In this document: positions 12,137-24,839 of the stretch, in pieces | Position numbering within the stretch: the stretch's first letter is position 1 | How the letters are laid out: each line of letters opens with the position of its first letter | Assembly (NCBI GenBank): GCA_015680685.1 | Contig: MNCI01002337.1 | Coordinates: forward strand, 232,744 to 296,743 | From: Gnetum montanum | Taxonomy: Eukaryota; Streptophyta; Gnetopsida; Gnetales; Gnetaceae | Direction of reading: 5' to 3' | DNA length: 64,000 nucleotides | The notes under the pieces: model-generated | Databases searched by the model: none | Told to the model about the DNA's origin: nothing | Seen by the model: the letters and a program-made list of their open reading frames with translations, nothing else | Translations under genes and position numbers: made by a program

Positions 12137-13484
12137 CTAGATGTCTCTTAGTTTAGTGGTGGTGACATAGACAATTTGTTGTTTACACACTTGGTTATTA
12201 AATGTATGGTGGATCAAAGTATGAGTTATGTCATTACTATAGATATCTATCCCATGACTGCACCCTTGATCATGGTTAGCTAGGCATAGATTTATTTGTC
12301 TCTCCACAATGCTAGATTCATTGCTTTTGGTAGGTGTTGGAGTGATGATGGATGTTGGCCTATGCAAAGGATCAGAGAACACTGGTTCTGAAAGGGAAGG
12401 CATTGCACTAGCTTGGCATTGTGTTGGTTTGGATGATGTAGTAGGTCCATGAGTGTTGCGCTTACACATGAGAGCCATCCTAAAGAAATGAAATTTTTGA
12501 GATTTTGGTGAGGACCTACTAGCATTATCATGTTTATGCACATTCATAGCACAAGTGACATTCTTTTGTTGATGTTGTGGTGCTAAACCTTCCTGTGTTA
12601 TTGGCGGTGACATGTGATGGGATGGAGTATGAGAATATTGAGGATAGGATGGAGGGTAAGAGGTGTGAGGTGGTGATCCTTTAGGAGATGTCATGGGTTG
12701 ATGATACTCAGGAGAGTGATAGTAGCAATTTGAAGTAGAGGCCATAGAACTAATTAGGTAAATAGGTTGTTGAACATAATAACCATACATGTTTGGATGG
12801 CTATAAGGGTAAGGCTAGTTTGGTGATGGCTTCCCCCATGACTATGGGTTTTGCCACTAAGATTGATGATAACATTAAGGTTGGTAAGAAGTTGCCCTAG
12901 AATAGTACAATTGGCTATAGGACTATCTATAATTACCTTGTGGAAAAGATAAGTTTCTGGGCATGTGCTTCTGTACAAACTTAGGATTTAATGCAAAAGC
13001 CCAATAATCATGTAGATGTAACATGACTAGACAATAACCCTTTGAATGGTCATATATGTAGATGTCACATCCATCATCTTCATTTGTGGTTAAGTCTATA
13101 GCCTCTTTTTCTTCAGTCATTTTCCCTATTTGCCAATAAGTGTTCTTAGCTATTTCTTAGTTCTTCTTCCTCTGTTTATTATGATTTATTAATTTTTTTT
13201 TTTGCATTACCTTCTCCTCTATGGTTTCTACAAAAGTTGTAACTTTCTCATTTATCCACTCTAACATCCTATCAAACTTTGCATCAAGTTCATCAATAGA
13301 CTTCTATATTAACAAGGTTTGTTGCAGAATCACCTTATTGAGAGCTACCTCTTTCTCCTTATCATAGATGTGAACCTTCTTCTATTGAAAATTTGGGTCC
13401 CAATGATATTTCTCAAAATTTTCTCATTTACATAGTTTTCCATTTTCTTTTGCCACATGTGCGATTAGCTCTTGGATTTGATGG
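12137..13484 (-). pseudogene. Element A gag, C-terminal part
   Basis: The frame 12137-12790 (217 residues, Pro/Ser/Gln/His-rich) starts with MYGYYVQQPI and matches the corresponding gag frame of element C (PYGYYVQQPI at 62793-63056). Frames at 12754-12978 and 12923-13120 continue upstream; they include CDIYIYDHSKGYC, a decayed form of the CEICQYDHPKGCC Cys-rich box of C. Gag coats the genomic RNA in virus-like particles. The frame has several stops and frameshifts. At 13484 it is interrupted by element K and resumes at 44380. Confidence 0.75.
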
Positions 13485-13539
13485 TGAAACACCACCAAAT
13501 CTAGCTCGACTGCAAATTTTGGCTAAGTGTTAAGACTAT

Positions 13540-14328
13540 TGATGAGACATGATTCGCATGAGCTACGATATCGTGTATGTGATATTGCGGCTGCCATGAT
13601 ATCATGTCATCCCCTGCGATGTTGCATACGTGATATCACAGTCCGCCACCAAATCTATAAATAAGAGGCAATAATCCCCTTATTTCCCATCCTAGGCTAA
13701 AAGTAGGGAAACTCTGGTAGTTTGATCACTCCAGAGATAGAATATTTTCCATGTGCCCGTAGTAGGAGTCCCCAAGTGAATGGATCTTTATTCGAGCAGC
13801 TTTGTATCTGAACGCAAGTTGTGTACGGAAATAAAGACGAGCTTTGTGGATAAACCTTGCTAGCATGGAATAGGATTTATTACCTGTTATTTCTTACATG
13901 TTATTTATTACTTGCATTAGCATGGCATGAGTACGACTTGATTACGAGCATTGATGAATGTGTACGACTANNNNNNNNNNNNNNNNNNNNNNNNNNNNNN
14001 NNNNNNNNNNNNNNNNNNNNNNNNNNNNNNNNNNNNNNNNNNNNNNNNNNNNNNNNNNNNNNNNNNNNNNNNNNNNNNNNNNNNNNNNNNNNNNNNNNNN
14101 NNNNNNNNNNNNNNNNNNNNNNNNNNNNNNNNNNNNNNNNNNNNNNNNNNNNNNNNNNNNNNNNNNNNNNNNNNNNNNNNNNNNNNNNNNNNNNNNNNNN
14201 NNNNNNNNNNNNNNNNNNNNNNNNNNNNNNNNNNNNNNTGTAGGCATTTAGTCTGTGGAGTTCGACCAAATCATGCATGCTACGCTCGTTTCGTATGGTT
14301 GAGTGTAGGGGTACCTCGCCACTCATCA
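13540..14328 (+). mobile_element. Solo LTR of the A/B family inside the K 5' LTR
   Basis: It begins TGATGAGACATGATTCG and ends GGTACCTCGCCACTCATCA, the full set of family ends. It is flanked by perfect ACTAT duplications (13535-13539 and 14329-14333), so it is a true solo LTR left by LTR-LTR recombination. A TATA box (CTATAAATAAGAGG) is at about 13655, preceded by GATATC-type dyads. Bases 13971-14238 are N. Confidence 0.93.
13971..14238. other. Assembly gap (268 N)
   Basis: A run of unknown bases inside the solo LTR. Open frames translated through it are meaningless. Confidence 0.99.
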
Positions 14329-14333
14329 ACTAT

Positions 14334-14890
14334 GCTCTTCCCTAGTTGGGAGCATAGTTAGCCTCTCATGCAGAGCATAGTTAGCATGAAGGCCACTTTT
14401 TGTAATTTTTTTTAAGTGTTGAGAGTATGCTTGACCCTAATTGGAAGTGTAGTCAGCCTCTCATGGAGAGCATAGTCAACACAAAGGCCAAATTTGCAAT
14501 TTTCTCTAAGTGTCAGCGCAAAGCCAGTTGCAACAAATTCTTCTAAGTGTTGGGACTACAATATCCACTACCCCAAAGCATAGTTAGCCTCTAGTGGAGA
14601 GCATAGTCAACAAAAGGATAGGTTTTCATGAGTTTCAACAAGTCCTAAGACTACCCTTGCCCCTAGTTGGGAGCATAGTCAGCCTCCCATAAAGAGCATA
14701 GTGTACAAGAAACCCACTTTTCTCAAACATTCTCAACATTGGGACTATGCTTTTCACTATTCCAGAGCATAGTTAGCCTCCAGTGGAGAGCTTAGTTAGC
14801 ACATAGACTAGTTTTTTGCAATTTTTCCTAAGTGTAGGACTACACTCTCCCACAGTCTAGAGAATAGTCAAGCATAGTCAACAAGAATAG
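14334..14890 (+). repeat. Tandem repeat in the K LTR, period about 93 bases
   Basis: Each unit starts near an ACTATGCTC/ACTACCCTT-like word, has GGAGCATAGT(T/C)AGCCTC, then GAGAGCATAGTCAAC, and ends in a T-rich stretch with TAAGTGTTGGGA. About five units are present, one of them shortened. The same array is in the 3' LTR at 42670-43230. Confidence 0.75.
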
Positions 14891-15983
14891 CCTCCAGTGA
14901 CCTCCACAACATAAGCAACATCACCTAGGTTAGCTCTAACTCACATTCAGCAAGTGTAGTTAGCAAAATGCTTCTTTTTGTATTCCCCTTTTGGCCCCAA
15001 AATTGTAACTACGCTTGACCCCATACGAGAGCATGCAGCGTGTAGTCCCGAAGCATAGTCCCCAAGTTGCATTTTTTAGGTACCTTATGATCTTCTTGGC
15101 ATACACATGTAGTTGGCAGCATAGTCACAGTCTTGTAGGCTAATAGAGTTTAGTAGAGCATAGTAAAGTACAACACCATCAATCTAGTAAAGAGTGTAGT
15201 TGGGTGATAGTGTTGTCCCAATCGTCCCCTCTGCTACATGGCAACCATCCCACATTTTGTGCTAACCCTAGGCCTATAAATATCCATGCCCTTAATTTTT
15301 TTAGGATGGAAAAATTTTAGAGTTGGAAAATTGGCAAATCAGAGACTTGGCAATCCCAAAGAGTATTTGGGAAATAAACAAAGGCATATCGATGAAGTTG
15401 TAAACCACCGCAGCCCCCCAGAACACCACAACTAATGGTACACCATAGCGGCCAATGCAGTAGATGCAGAAACCTCAACAGAATGCCAATCTTAGTGGCT
15501 AGACACCTTCAAGACTATGACTACACTATCCACTGGGCCTTTTGTACACCATGTACCTTCTAATCCCCTTTGCTATTAACTACACCCAACCCCATTTGGG
15601 ATGGTGTTCTACTTCTCTCTCTTTCTTTCTTTATATTTTTTGCATTTTATTTGCATTTTTCGCTATCCTACCACATAGTTGCACCTAAAACTATGCTTGG
15701 GTGGTAGTCTCTACACATTGATAGCCTCATTTTCACTGAAAATCTTGACTATGCTTGGTCCCACTGACACCATTAACACCACTTGAACACTTAGCCCCAT
15801 TTCACATCAACACCATGGCTAATCATGTTGCACCCTTGTTACATCTAATAAGTCCTTGTTCAATCAACTAGACTATTTAGGATACCCCATCTCTACCTCT
15901 AGCCAGCCCTTACATAGACTTGGTGCTAGGTTGTGTGCCCATGGACCTTGGTATTTCAACCATCAATGTTTTTGGTCATTACA

Positions 15984-17390
15984 ATTTCTAGTGCTAGAAG
16001 GAGGGTTGAACCTCTTTTTCCAAACTTCCTTAAGGTTGTTTCATGAGCTCTCTACACCATANAACCACACATCTCTCCACTATTTTGCTAAGTTTTTGTT
16101 GTCCTCAGTTAGAGCGTAGTCGTCTCTAGCATAGACAACATAGTTATCTCTATCATGGAGAGTGTAGTTAGCTCTCTGTAGTAGAGAACATAGTCAATGG
16201 TATTAGCCAAAACAGAGTTAGTTTTAGCTTGGTCCATTGTATGTTGTAGCCAGCAACCTCCACAGTTTTCCTTTACAACTTGATCTACAACCATGAACCC
16301 AAATCAACCTCTAGTGTTAATTTCAAATGTACTTGATATCTTGCCTATCCAATAAGAGACTAGGATTGACAACCCTATGAATCTCATGATCACTGGGCCA
16401 AGGCAATTCCTTAGGCTATGTAGCCAAGACCCAGAGTATGTCATTCTTAGCAATGAGCAATACAACTTTATATGTGCAAAGGTCTAAGTAGGGTTACCCA
16501 TAGATCACCTTTACGTGGAGGCAAAATGGGACTTTGAACTAATCCACTAGGATGAACAGGAGTATATCCCTTCCGCATTCGGCATCATCTTGCTTATAGA
16601 GTCCCACCACTGGTTGTTATCTTAGCTCATTTGAGCAGGTGAGCACAATGTGGGAACTAACTCTGAGGAAGCCTTATAGGAGGAAGAGGATGAGTTTGAA
16701 GCTTGCTCTAAACAAAGGCCTCCTTTCACACATCTTCCAATAAGTAATCCCTAGTATGGCCCCTCCTTAGTTTAGTTCACCCATCCTCCCTAAGATGATC
16801 ATAACATCAGCATCACCTTCCCACTCCATCAAGCTTAGATCTATGCCTGTAGTGGCAACCCATCAAGCGTAATACATGCATTATGATGCAATAGCTTCCT
16901 TCAACTTACCCTTCATGACATCATCTTAATTTACCCAACCATCTTTTCCAATAGTAATCATGACAACTCAGCCATATGTTCATGTAGGGTCCATCTTCAT
17001 GCCCCAAATGACTCAGGAACCCTACATCTCACCTATTTCATCTATGCTGTCCATGTCGGTCCAACCCACACATGCGTGGCTTGTCCCAATCACTATCCCT
17101 ATAACATAGTCAATGCACCAAACACCTCACATGGTTCTACAACTTACAACTAGGCCATACATCCAACACAGTAGATAACATGACCAATGTAGTCAGTTGG
17201 AGCATCCCAAAATTTAAACGAGGCATTCCAACTGATACAAACCTTGATAGAAGAGGTGAACTAACTCAAAGTTGCCTCCTCTAAAATTGTCGAAGTGGTG
17301 GACTTCTACTAGGATGATCCTATAAGTCATGCAATCCCACCTTTAACTCTACCATCTAGGGTCCCTCTACGTCAATTCACCAAATATAAT
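15984..17390 (+). other. Element K leader region and gag start, decayed
   Basis: No long open frame. Bases 16100-16200 contain more GCATAGTC-type units related to the LTR array. There is an ambiguous base at 16062. The region 16800-17300 is Pro/Thr/Ser-rich in translation and is probably the gag N-terminus, but I cannot support a boundary. Confidence 0.45.
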
Positions 17391-18500
17391 GATAAAAGAG
17401 ACCCCAACGTGCATTTGGTTATATTCAGGTCAGAGTGCCTACTGTTGTAGGCATGGTTACATGCCATCACCCATGTGTTTTCCATGTCATTGATTAGCAA
17501 AGCATTGGACTGATATCACATGTTTTCCAAAGGCTTTATCTCCTTTCTAGAAGACCTCTTCAGTCAATTCATGACATGCTTCAAGTACAACCTGAAGCTA
17601 GAAGCAACCTTGGACCAACTAATGTAGGTCAAATAGGGCCACCTAGAGCCTATGCAAAAACTCATCCAGCGATGGAGTGTCTCGTTAAATGAAATATGAA
17701 AGCCCATAACCAAGGCACATCTCTTAGCTAGTTTCAAGGGTGTGGTTAATGATTTCCTAATGTCAAAGTTGTACTACTTAGGCCTGCAATCCCTAAGTCA
17801 GGCCTTTGCCCAAACTAAGAGCATAGAGGACACAGCGGAAGCCAGTAAGGACTTGGCCTACATGGCCTACAAGAACTGGCACATGAGGAGAGATAGGAAC
17901 AAGGGAAAGAAAACTACAATAGTGGTAGTGGTAGCCAAATAGGCCAAGGCAACCAACTAGGGGTCAATGGCTAGGTTGCCCAAAGCCCCAGCCAACAACA
18001 AAGCTACCAACCCTAGCACTAAGGCAACCAACGTACCTACATCTATAGTGGCCATGATGCAAGTTGATCAAAGGCCTAGCTTCAAGTGCAAGGATCACTT
18101 CAAATACATCCCATTTCCATTGAAGTCCTTAGAGTTTCTAGAATAACTATTAAAAGTTGGGCACATCCAATATAAGAAAATGTCTAAGGATGCTTGTAAA
18201 AGGCATGATAGATACTACAAGCTACTCAAAACCCTACTTTAGCAGCACCAAATGAGTCCTTGGTCCCAAAACATTTCAGGCTAGATCGATTTTACCATTA
18301 CCACCATTTGTCCTATCATAGCATGAACTTCTACCTAGCCCTACAAGATGATTTGCAAAAGATGATCAATAGAGGGGACCTGGTCCTTGATGCTACAAAT
18401 CTAGTCAGACCACAAAACCGATCCATAAGGGTGTATATGTAGACGATGCTGGTTATGTCATAAATGCTATCAGCATTGATGATAGTCTAAAACCAATGCA
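17391..18500 (+). pseudogene. Element K gag
   Basis: The frame from 17391 reads DPNVHLVIFRSECL, then MSLISKALDWYHMF, then F.SQFMTCFKYNLKLEATLDQL and IQRWSVSLNE, the classic retrotransposon gag block. The open piece 17742-17942 is basic. The piece 18260-18442 reads RFYHYHHLSYHSMNFYLALQDDLQKMINRG, equivalent to the Tat gag segment whose Cys/His pattern binds RNA; here the Cys is lost. Many stops are present. Confidence 0.75.
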
Positions 18501-19039
18501 GCAACCATTTGTGGTTTAGGTGTCCTCTAGTAGTGCAAGGATCCCCTCAACCCCCATGAGTTTGAGGTTCCCTTTTATTGCCAGAGTGCCACCTCAAGCA
18601 TCCACGACATGTAGCAACAAAAATAGTTAAACTACCCTTCATTTTTAGGGTTCCACAATGTACTAACACTTTACCTATCCAAAGAATAGTGGTAGCTAAT
18701 GCATTAGTCCCTTTTCATCCAAGGGCTAATCCTACTGGCAACATTAGTAGACCCTCAAGGTGGAAACATAGAGTCCCAATGAGTGTCTCTCAAACAAGAT
18801 GATTAGGAAACATCAAGACCAAAGGACACAACATCCACCAAGGCTAATTCCCTTATCTGCAGTTCCCATGACCAAGGCAACTAAAGAGGCCACAACGAGC
18901 AAACTACCAAGTAGAACTGAGGCCCCTAAACAAACTAGGCAAACAAAGCCTAAGTTGCCTCTATGAGAGAATTCTCTCTTGGGCCACATTGAAGAAGTCA
19001 AGGCTAGCAAAAACATGGTTGATGGCAAAGACTTCGTAG

Positions 19040-19560
19040 ATGTAATAACCCAAGTCAAACAAGCACTAAAGTAGAAAAACACAACATTAAGCCTATATGA
19101 CCTAATCATGACCTCATCTACCCACTGCAAAGCACTGGTGCAGATTTTGACCTCCATTCCTATCATGGAGGACATCCCTATAGATGAGAACTCCATCCAC
19201 ATAGTGATGTTGCCTTTGACATCCTAGGAATCGAGTTCCACATTCCTAATCTTTTGTAATGTGGCAATTAAGGTCAATCTCGAGAGGGGTAAGGTCCTAA
19301 TAGCTCCCATGTTCATCACCATACATGTTGGACAATGCAAGATTCACTGGGTGCACTTTGATGATGACATGACAATAAATGTAATATCATACACCATTAT
19401 GGAAAAGCTAGGCCTCATAGACCAAATCAAGCCAATAGAAACCACATGTCTAAAATCCTTCAATGGGTCATGCATCATTGTTAGGGTGTGCTCACTATAG
19501 TTATTGTAGTAGGGGAGAAATTCCCCACCACTGTTGAATTCATTATCATAGAGAAAATGT
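19040..19560 (+). pseudogene. Element K aspartic protease
   Basis: The frame has LYDLIMTSSTHCKALVQIL (the usual Tat linker before the protease). The open piece 19261-19500 follows, with VHFDDDMTINVISYTIMEKLGL and SFNGSCIIVRVCSL. The catalytic D-(S/T/D)-G triad at DDD-M has lost its glycine, so the enzyme is inactive. It would process the Gag-Pol polyprotein. Confidence 0.75.
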
Positions 19561-19869
19561 TTGGTTTATCCTTAATATTGGATAGATCCTGGCTAGCCCA
19601 ATTATGGGTTGTCTCCTTCTTGATTCATTAAGAAATCCACCTCCTATATGAAGGTGGTAAAATTATCATCCATGGTGATAACCTTGCCCCTTTGGCCATC
19701 AACAACATAGATATAGAGCAAGGGACAAAGATTGAATTTCTTGATGGTGCACTTATGGTAAACAAAAAAATGCATGAGTCTAACGCACTTGAAGAAGTAG
19801 TGCAAGCCAATGACCTTTTAGAGGACACCCTTTAGGTAGAGTTGCCCTTTAACATAGTAAGTGAGGGTC

Positions 19870-22560
19870 AAGGAGAATACAGGATAGTGCAATCTAGGCC
19901 CTATGTGATCCCTAATCCACACTAGGTTAGGAAGCAACTATGCGATTAAGGAACCCCCTTAGTCCAAAACATGCTAGGTGCCTACCCACTATTCGCTTCT
20001 ACATGCCTTATACCCTACTCTCTACTTCTATTGCATTTGTGTTGCATTAGGTTAGCATGGTAGCATGTTATTTGTATTTGGCTTCATTTCTTAGATTACA
20101 CAATTATTTGCTTGGTTCTTGCATTCATCTATTGTGTTCATGCATTTGCTTGTTAGTTTACACTTTTGTAGTTATCACTTTAAAAACATCAAAATTCATA
20201 AAAACCATAAAAGACAAAATTACAAAAAGAGAGATAGTAATACCTAGCCTGGTATGGCCTTAAACTAGCAACCCAGTGGCCTAGAATCTCCTAAAATTAT
20301 CACTTTTAATTCCTTCGTAGTAGCCTAGAATGGTCCTAAACTACCATTATCACTATGGCCTGGAATGTTCAGGGGGAGGTCAGGTAGAGCATCCACCTTG
20401 GCCACTTTACTTGGGTCCCACTACATCTTAGGCCTGGTAGGCATTAACAATTGATCAATATCACTAGAAAACTAGGCATTTAAGCAATGATAAAGAGAGC
20501 ATAAGGTAGAAAAACATTGCACACGTACCTAGCTCTAGGTCCACTTATCTCAAGTAGTCCACCATGTCCTCCAAAACACCTTCCATAAAGGCAAGTTTAT
20601 TTGGCATCTCTACCCATGGCTTCATGTAGTAGGTAGATGTAGGACTGTTAGTGGAAATATCTAACATTACAACACAATGATGTGATTAGCACATGATTTG
20701 ACATAGCTCAAGATACTAGAATAAGCAAGGAAGATAAATGACAATAAATGTAGATTACCTAGTAGGTCCTCAGGCATGAGTGTAGGAGGCTTACCTAGTT
20801 ACACCCCATCAAACAATGCATCAAAATCACCCACATTAGTATCAAGAAACCCCTCTTTCTCCAACTACTAGAGAGCCTCTATAGCCTCATGAAGCTCATC
20901 TCCCTAGGCATCGTCCTCCTTAGCTCTTGGAGGTGCTTGCTTTGCTACCACCTGGGCTATTGCTCTCGTGGCCCTCCCTTCTCTTTTTGCAACTAACAAA
21001 TACATGCATAAGTTATAGAATCATTAGCAAGCTAACATTATAACATAAAAAATAACATAAAATACATGTAATCATACAACCAGAACATCTAACATCTATG
21101 TATACTAACCTGCAACATTTGCATGCAAGCTTTGCAACTTGAATTGGATCTTCTTACTGCTTGCTTTCATGATCTCAAGGGTAGCTTCCTTTAGAGGACA
21201 CAGCCTCTTGTTATTAGCCTTAGATGACCCCACCATCTTTTCTATGTAGCGATATGCCTTGATGATGTCCTCGGTGCCAACTAGAGGGCCCTCACCCATG
21301 CTATCATGTGAATAGTATGAGTGACTTATAGGAACCTTAGTCATTAATGATAATGACTCATCGATCTCCTTGAGAGGATCTTGTGTATGTGTTGTTGAGA
21401 ACAAATGTTTGACTCATAGTTAGGACAATTGTTCATGGTCCTACACCACCTAACATCCATCATTTCACACAACCAAGAGCTTTGCAAACCTTTGCAAGTA
21501 TCCTACAAAAAATGTAAAGTTGACGTGGGACCTCGCCTAAAGGTTGAACAAAAGCTGGAAGATCTCTACATGAAAATTGGTGGCTATGTGTGTAGCCCAA
21601 TTAAACCTTGTACCCTCTAGCAGCACTTCCTTTATCATCCATTCCTACTCAACCCCTAGGATTTTTCCTTGGAAAAGGAACGTTGGAAAGGCATGAGCAC
21701 AAATTAGAGGGTAGAGCTCTCGCACCTTAGGGACTTGCACATATTTGATTGATATGAGTTTGTAAGATTGAGTGGCCTCCAACTAGTCCTTGATCTCCCT
21801 TCTACGATCTACCTCCTTATTCACCTTATTGAGAATTTTTCGGCCATCAGTAGGAATGCCAAAGAGATCAATTAAGAAAGCCTTGCTAAGGTCCAACACT
21901 ATCTTCATGTCACACACCTGGGTGAAAAACATCTTGATGTTGCTACTAAAGGAGTCAATGATAATGACCATTTTAACCACTAGGATACCTAGGCTAAGGG
22001 CCAAGAATAGGTCCATCAACCTAGCATGCATGAGCCAAGCTATTAGTGCATTTGATGCTCTATGACATAACCAATGTTGCACACCCTCCATGTACCCATA
22101 CTTCATGTCATAGTAGAAAATGGTAAAATGACAACTTACCATGGTGAAAACATGCCTATATACCCTCCTGGGATCATTTGACAATCCACCAACCTAGGAC
22201 TACACTCCACACCAAGCACATAGTGAAGAGCATAGTTGAACATATAGGGCCTAAGAAAATTATTTTTTACTACCCTCCTGATGTATAGGCTCATTCCACT
22301 CTCAAGCATGGCTGACCCTCCCTAGGATCTCATGTTTGGTACACTCACAATTCGCTAAGACGTAAAACTGGTACCAACATGTTTACCTCTCATTGCTATT
22401 CACATGGATACTTAGGCAAATTTTTACTTGATTGCTTTCTTTCATTTGTGCATAATAACTAGGTCAAATAGGTGCCACTTAATGTTTTTTTGTTTACTTT
22501 TGCAAGAACATGACATGGCCATGTAGGAGTAGATCATCTCACCTTTTGTCCTCATAGGGC
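19870..22560. other. Element K interval between protease and RT
   Basis: About 2.6 kb separate the protease and RT coding regions, with no sense-strand coding signal. The right end (22440-22510) is T-rich and closes with TTTACTTTTGCAAG, which resembles a plant 3' splice site. Ogre/Tat elements are known to carry an intron between protease and RT, so this may be one. I found no convincing 5' donor, and an old insertion is the alternative. Confidence 0.4.
20880..22184 (-). pseudogene. Antisense ORF cluster in element K, unknown product
   Basis: Reading leftward, the frame 21783-22184 (133 residues) contains SKAFLIDLFGIPTDGRKIL and KVNKEVDRRREIKD. After some stops, coherent coding continues with GTRFNWATHIATNFHVEIFQ and then the frame 21105-21404 (99 residues, Lys-rich end). 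The run of sensible amino acid composition across several frames suggests one decayed protein. Extra antisense ORFs are known in some Tat elements. The GTRFNWA.HIA..FH segment is reminiscent of plant transposon-associated domain proteins, but I do not recognise the family with certainty. Confidence 0.45.
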
Positions 22561-22639
22561 CTTATGGCGACATCAAGTGATACCTTGACCCTTATTGCCT
22601 AGACATCGAGCCTACAACCTACAACAACTACATGGCATC

Positions 22640-23640
22640 TAGAAAGGTACCACTAGACTAGCCCAACCATCTAGTTAAGGCTCTAGATCTAGAGGTAGGG
22701 GATGTCATAGAGGATCCCCTTGGTGAGATCTTTGTGGCTACACCTAACAGGAAGGCAAGAACACTAAAGCTAAATTTCTCGCTAGAGCCCCAACACACTC
22801 AAGGCATTGCTAGAGTGCTTTACAATAACATCAAAGAATTTGCATGGTCATACAAGGACATGCTAAGCCTAGACTCCTAACTAGTCCAACACAACATCAT
22901 TCTTGATCTCTGCATTAAACCAGTTAAGCAGAAAGCATGCAAGGTTAGACTTGAGGTGGCATTGGCAGTCCACAATGAGATCACTAAGCTTTACAAAGTT
23001 GGTTTTAGTTGGGTCATTAACTATGTAGAATGGATCTCCAACACCATGGTTGTGCCTAAGAAAAATAGAAGTATACACATTTGCATAGACTTTCAGGATC
23101 TAAATAAGCCAACCATCAAAGATGAATTTTCATTGCCCAATATCAATCAAATCATTGATACCACAGCTGGACATGCCTTGTTGTCCTTCATGGATGGATT
23201 ATCAAGCTATAACTAGATTAGGATCAGCCCTGAGCACCAACTTAGTACAACCTTCATGACCCCCTAGGGTATGTTTTGCTACACAATGATTCCTTTTGGA
23301 CTAAAGAACACAAGAGCAACATAACAATGAGTAATGACATACATTTTTAGCGACTACATGTTGAGTTTGTTCAATGACTATGTGGATGATATAGTAGTTA
23401 AGTCCAAAGTGGTTCACAATCATGCAAATTACTTAAACTTAGTGCTTAAATGTTGCCTAAAACAACAACTTAGGTTAAACCCCAAGAAGTATTATTTTGA
23501 CGTCAGAATGGGTAGGATGCTCAGCTTTATAGTATTCAAAGTAGGAATACGCATAGATCCTGACAAGGTTAAGGCCATAACTAACTTACTGCAATCAGCT
23601 AACCTTAAGGATCTATTAAGGTTATAGAGTAGACTACAAT
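22640..23640 (+). pseudogene. Element K reverse transcriptase
   Basis: Motifs are in order: NHIILDL-like start with VQHNIILDL, then EITKLYKVGF, SNTMVVPKKN, ICIDFQDLNKPTIKDEFSLPN, then LLSFMDGLSSYN, IPFGLKN, and the catalytic FNDYVDDIVVKS at about 23364-23405. It closes with LRLNPKKYYFDV and GIRIDPDKVKAI. The two Asp residues of YVDD are intact, but stops interrupt the frame several times. It copies element RNA into DNA. Confidence 0.88.
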
Positions 23641-24215
23641 TCATACATAGGTTTATCATCCAATTAATTGATAAGTTACAACTAATGCAACATTTGTTCA
23701 AGAAAGGGGCCCACTTTGAGTGGATAGCTCAGTGTCAACAAGCATTCAATAACATCAAAAAAGAGTTGGCACAACTGCCTATGATTTACTCTCTATAAGG
23801 AGATAATCCTTTTTATATCTACTTTGCCACTTCTGACATGTCCATTTCTTCTCTGCTTTGCCAAAAGTGAGATGATGGCATTGAGGTCCTAGTTTACTAC
23901 ATAAGCCATGCAATAGTAGTCCATGAAACAAGATATAGTGATGTGAAGAAGTATTACCTTGCCCTTGTATTCTCACTAAATAAGTGGAGGCATTACCTCT
24001 TCCGTAGTCAGGTTAACATCATTTGTAAGAATAATATACTCCAAGCTATAACAACAAATATCTACAAAAGCAATCACATTGCATGGTGGAAAGCAATAAT
24101 GATGAAGTTTGACCTACATTATGTTAGAAAAGCTAAAACGAAAGGTCAAGCTATAGCCACACAACTCATGAATTCTCTAGTAGATGATCAAGCTACTATA
24201 GACCCCGCATTCCTA
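23641..24215 (+). pseudogene. Element K RNase H
   Basis: It continues from RT with HFEWIAQCQQAFNNIKKEL, then the RNase H domain with IYFATSDMSISSLLCQ, then VYYISHAIVVHETRYSDVKKYYLALVF and WRHYLFRSQVNII. The first catalytic Asp position (normally D-A-S) is altered to TS. RNase H degrades the RNA strand during reverse transcription. Confidence 0.75.
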
Positions 24216-24640
24216 AACGAACATGTTAGCAGTGTTAGCCAAGTGCCCGATGACTATGAGGCATTCTTGCATTTTGACAGAGCTTCAAACTCTTGAGGGG
24301 GTAGTGTTGTTGCTATTATCATGCTTCCCTTTGGAAAGATCTAACCCTTCACATATTGTTTTCCATTTCCTTGCACTAACAACGTGGTGGAGTACAAAGA
24401 TCTCCTCGAAGGCCTCCTTGCAGCACATGACCTAGGAGTCCAACACATAGCAATCTGAGGTGATTCATAATTAGTAGTCAATTAGGTAGTAGAGGTTTAC
24501 ACCTATAAGGCATAATATTTATAGCCTTATTGCAACCTGGAAAAACACTTAGTCTAACACTTTACGACTACTGATGTCCAACATGTTCCTCGAAGTGAAA
24601 ATGCCATTATTGATGAACTTGCAACATTAGCCCCTTGTAT
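24216..24640 (+). pseudogene. Element K second (archaeal-type) RNase H
   Basis: The frame reads LHFDRASNS, GG.VV, then CTNNVVEYKDLLEGLLAAHDLG, then GDS.LVVN, then NAIIDELATLA, matching the extra RNase H that distinguishes Tat-clade elements. The D, E and D positions of the active site (FDRAS, VEYK, GDS) are still present even though stops interrupt the frame. This domain is the best single argument for placing K in the Tat clade. Confidence 0.8.
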
Positions 24641-24839
24641 AGCACCTAGCATGTTCAATGCATTGCCCACCTTAGTGGGGGATTGCACTACACCTATTAC
24701 ACAAATCATCAAAGATGTATCCATATTCATAGTTAGTGCTACCCATGTAAAAGAGGTGTATGACAATATCAAGACATATCTTCTACAAGGTGAGCCTCTG
24801 CAACACTTGACCACTACTCAAAAAGATGCAGTATGCAAA

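Larger units (their letters stand above)
13485..15983 (+). repeat. Element K 5' LTR, split by a solo LTR
   Basis: Without the 13540-14333 insertion (LTR plus one TSD copy) it is about 1.7 kb, matching the 1.76-kb 3' LTR. It begins TGAAACACCACC and ends GGTCATTACA. It contains about five tandem 92-95-base units (14334-14890), each with the words GAGCATAGT(C/T)A and CC(C/T)AGT. A TATA-like box (CTATAAATATCC) lies near 15275. The following bases (TTTCTAGTGCTAGAAGGAGG) are where a primer site should be, but I could not assign a tRNA. Confidence 0.85.

Noticed and set aside
13857-14361. Open frames of 97-142 residues across 13971-14238
   Set aside because: They exist only because unknown bases are translated as X; the known parts are solo-LTR sequence.
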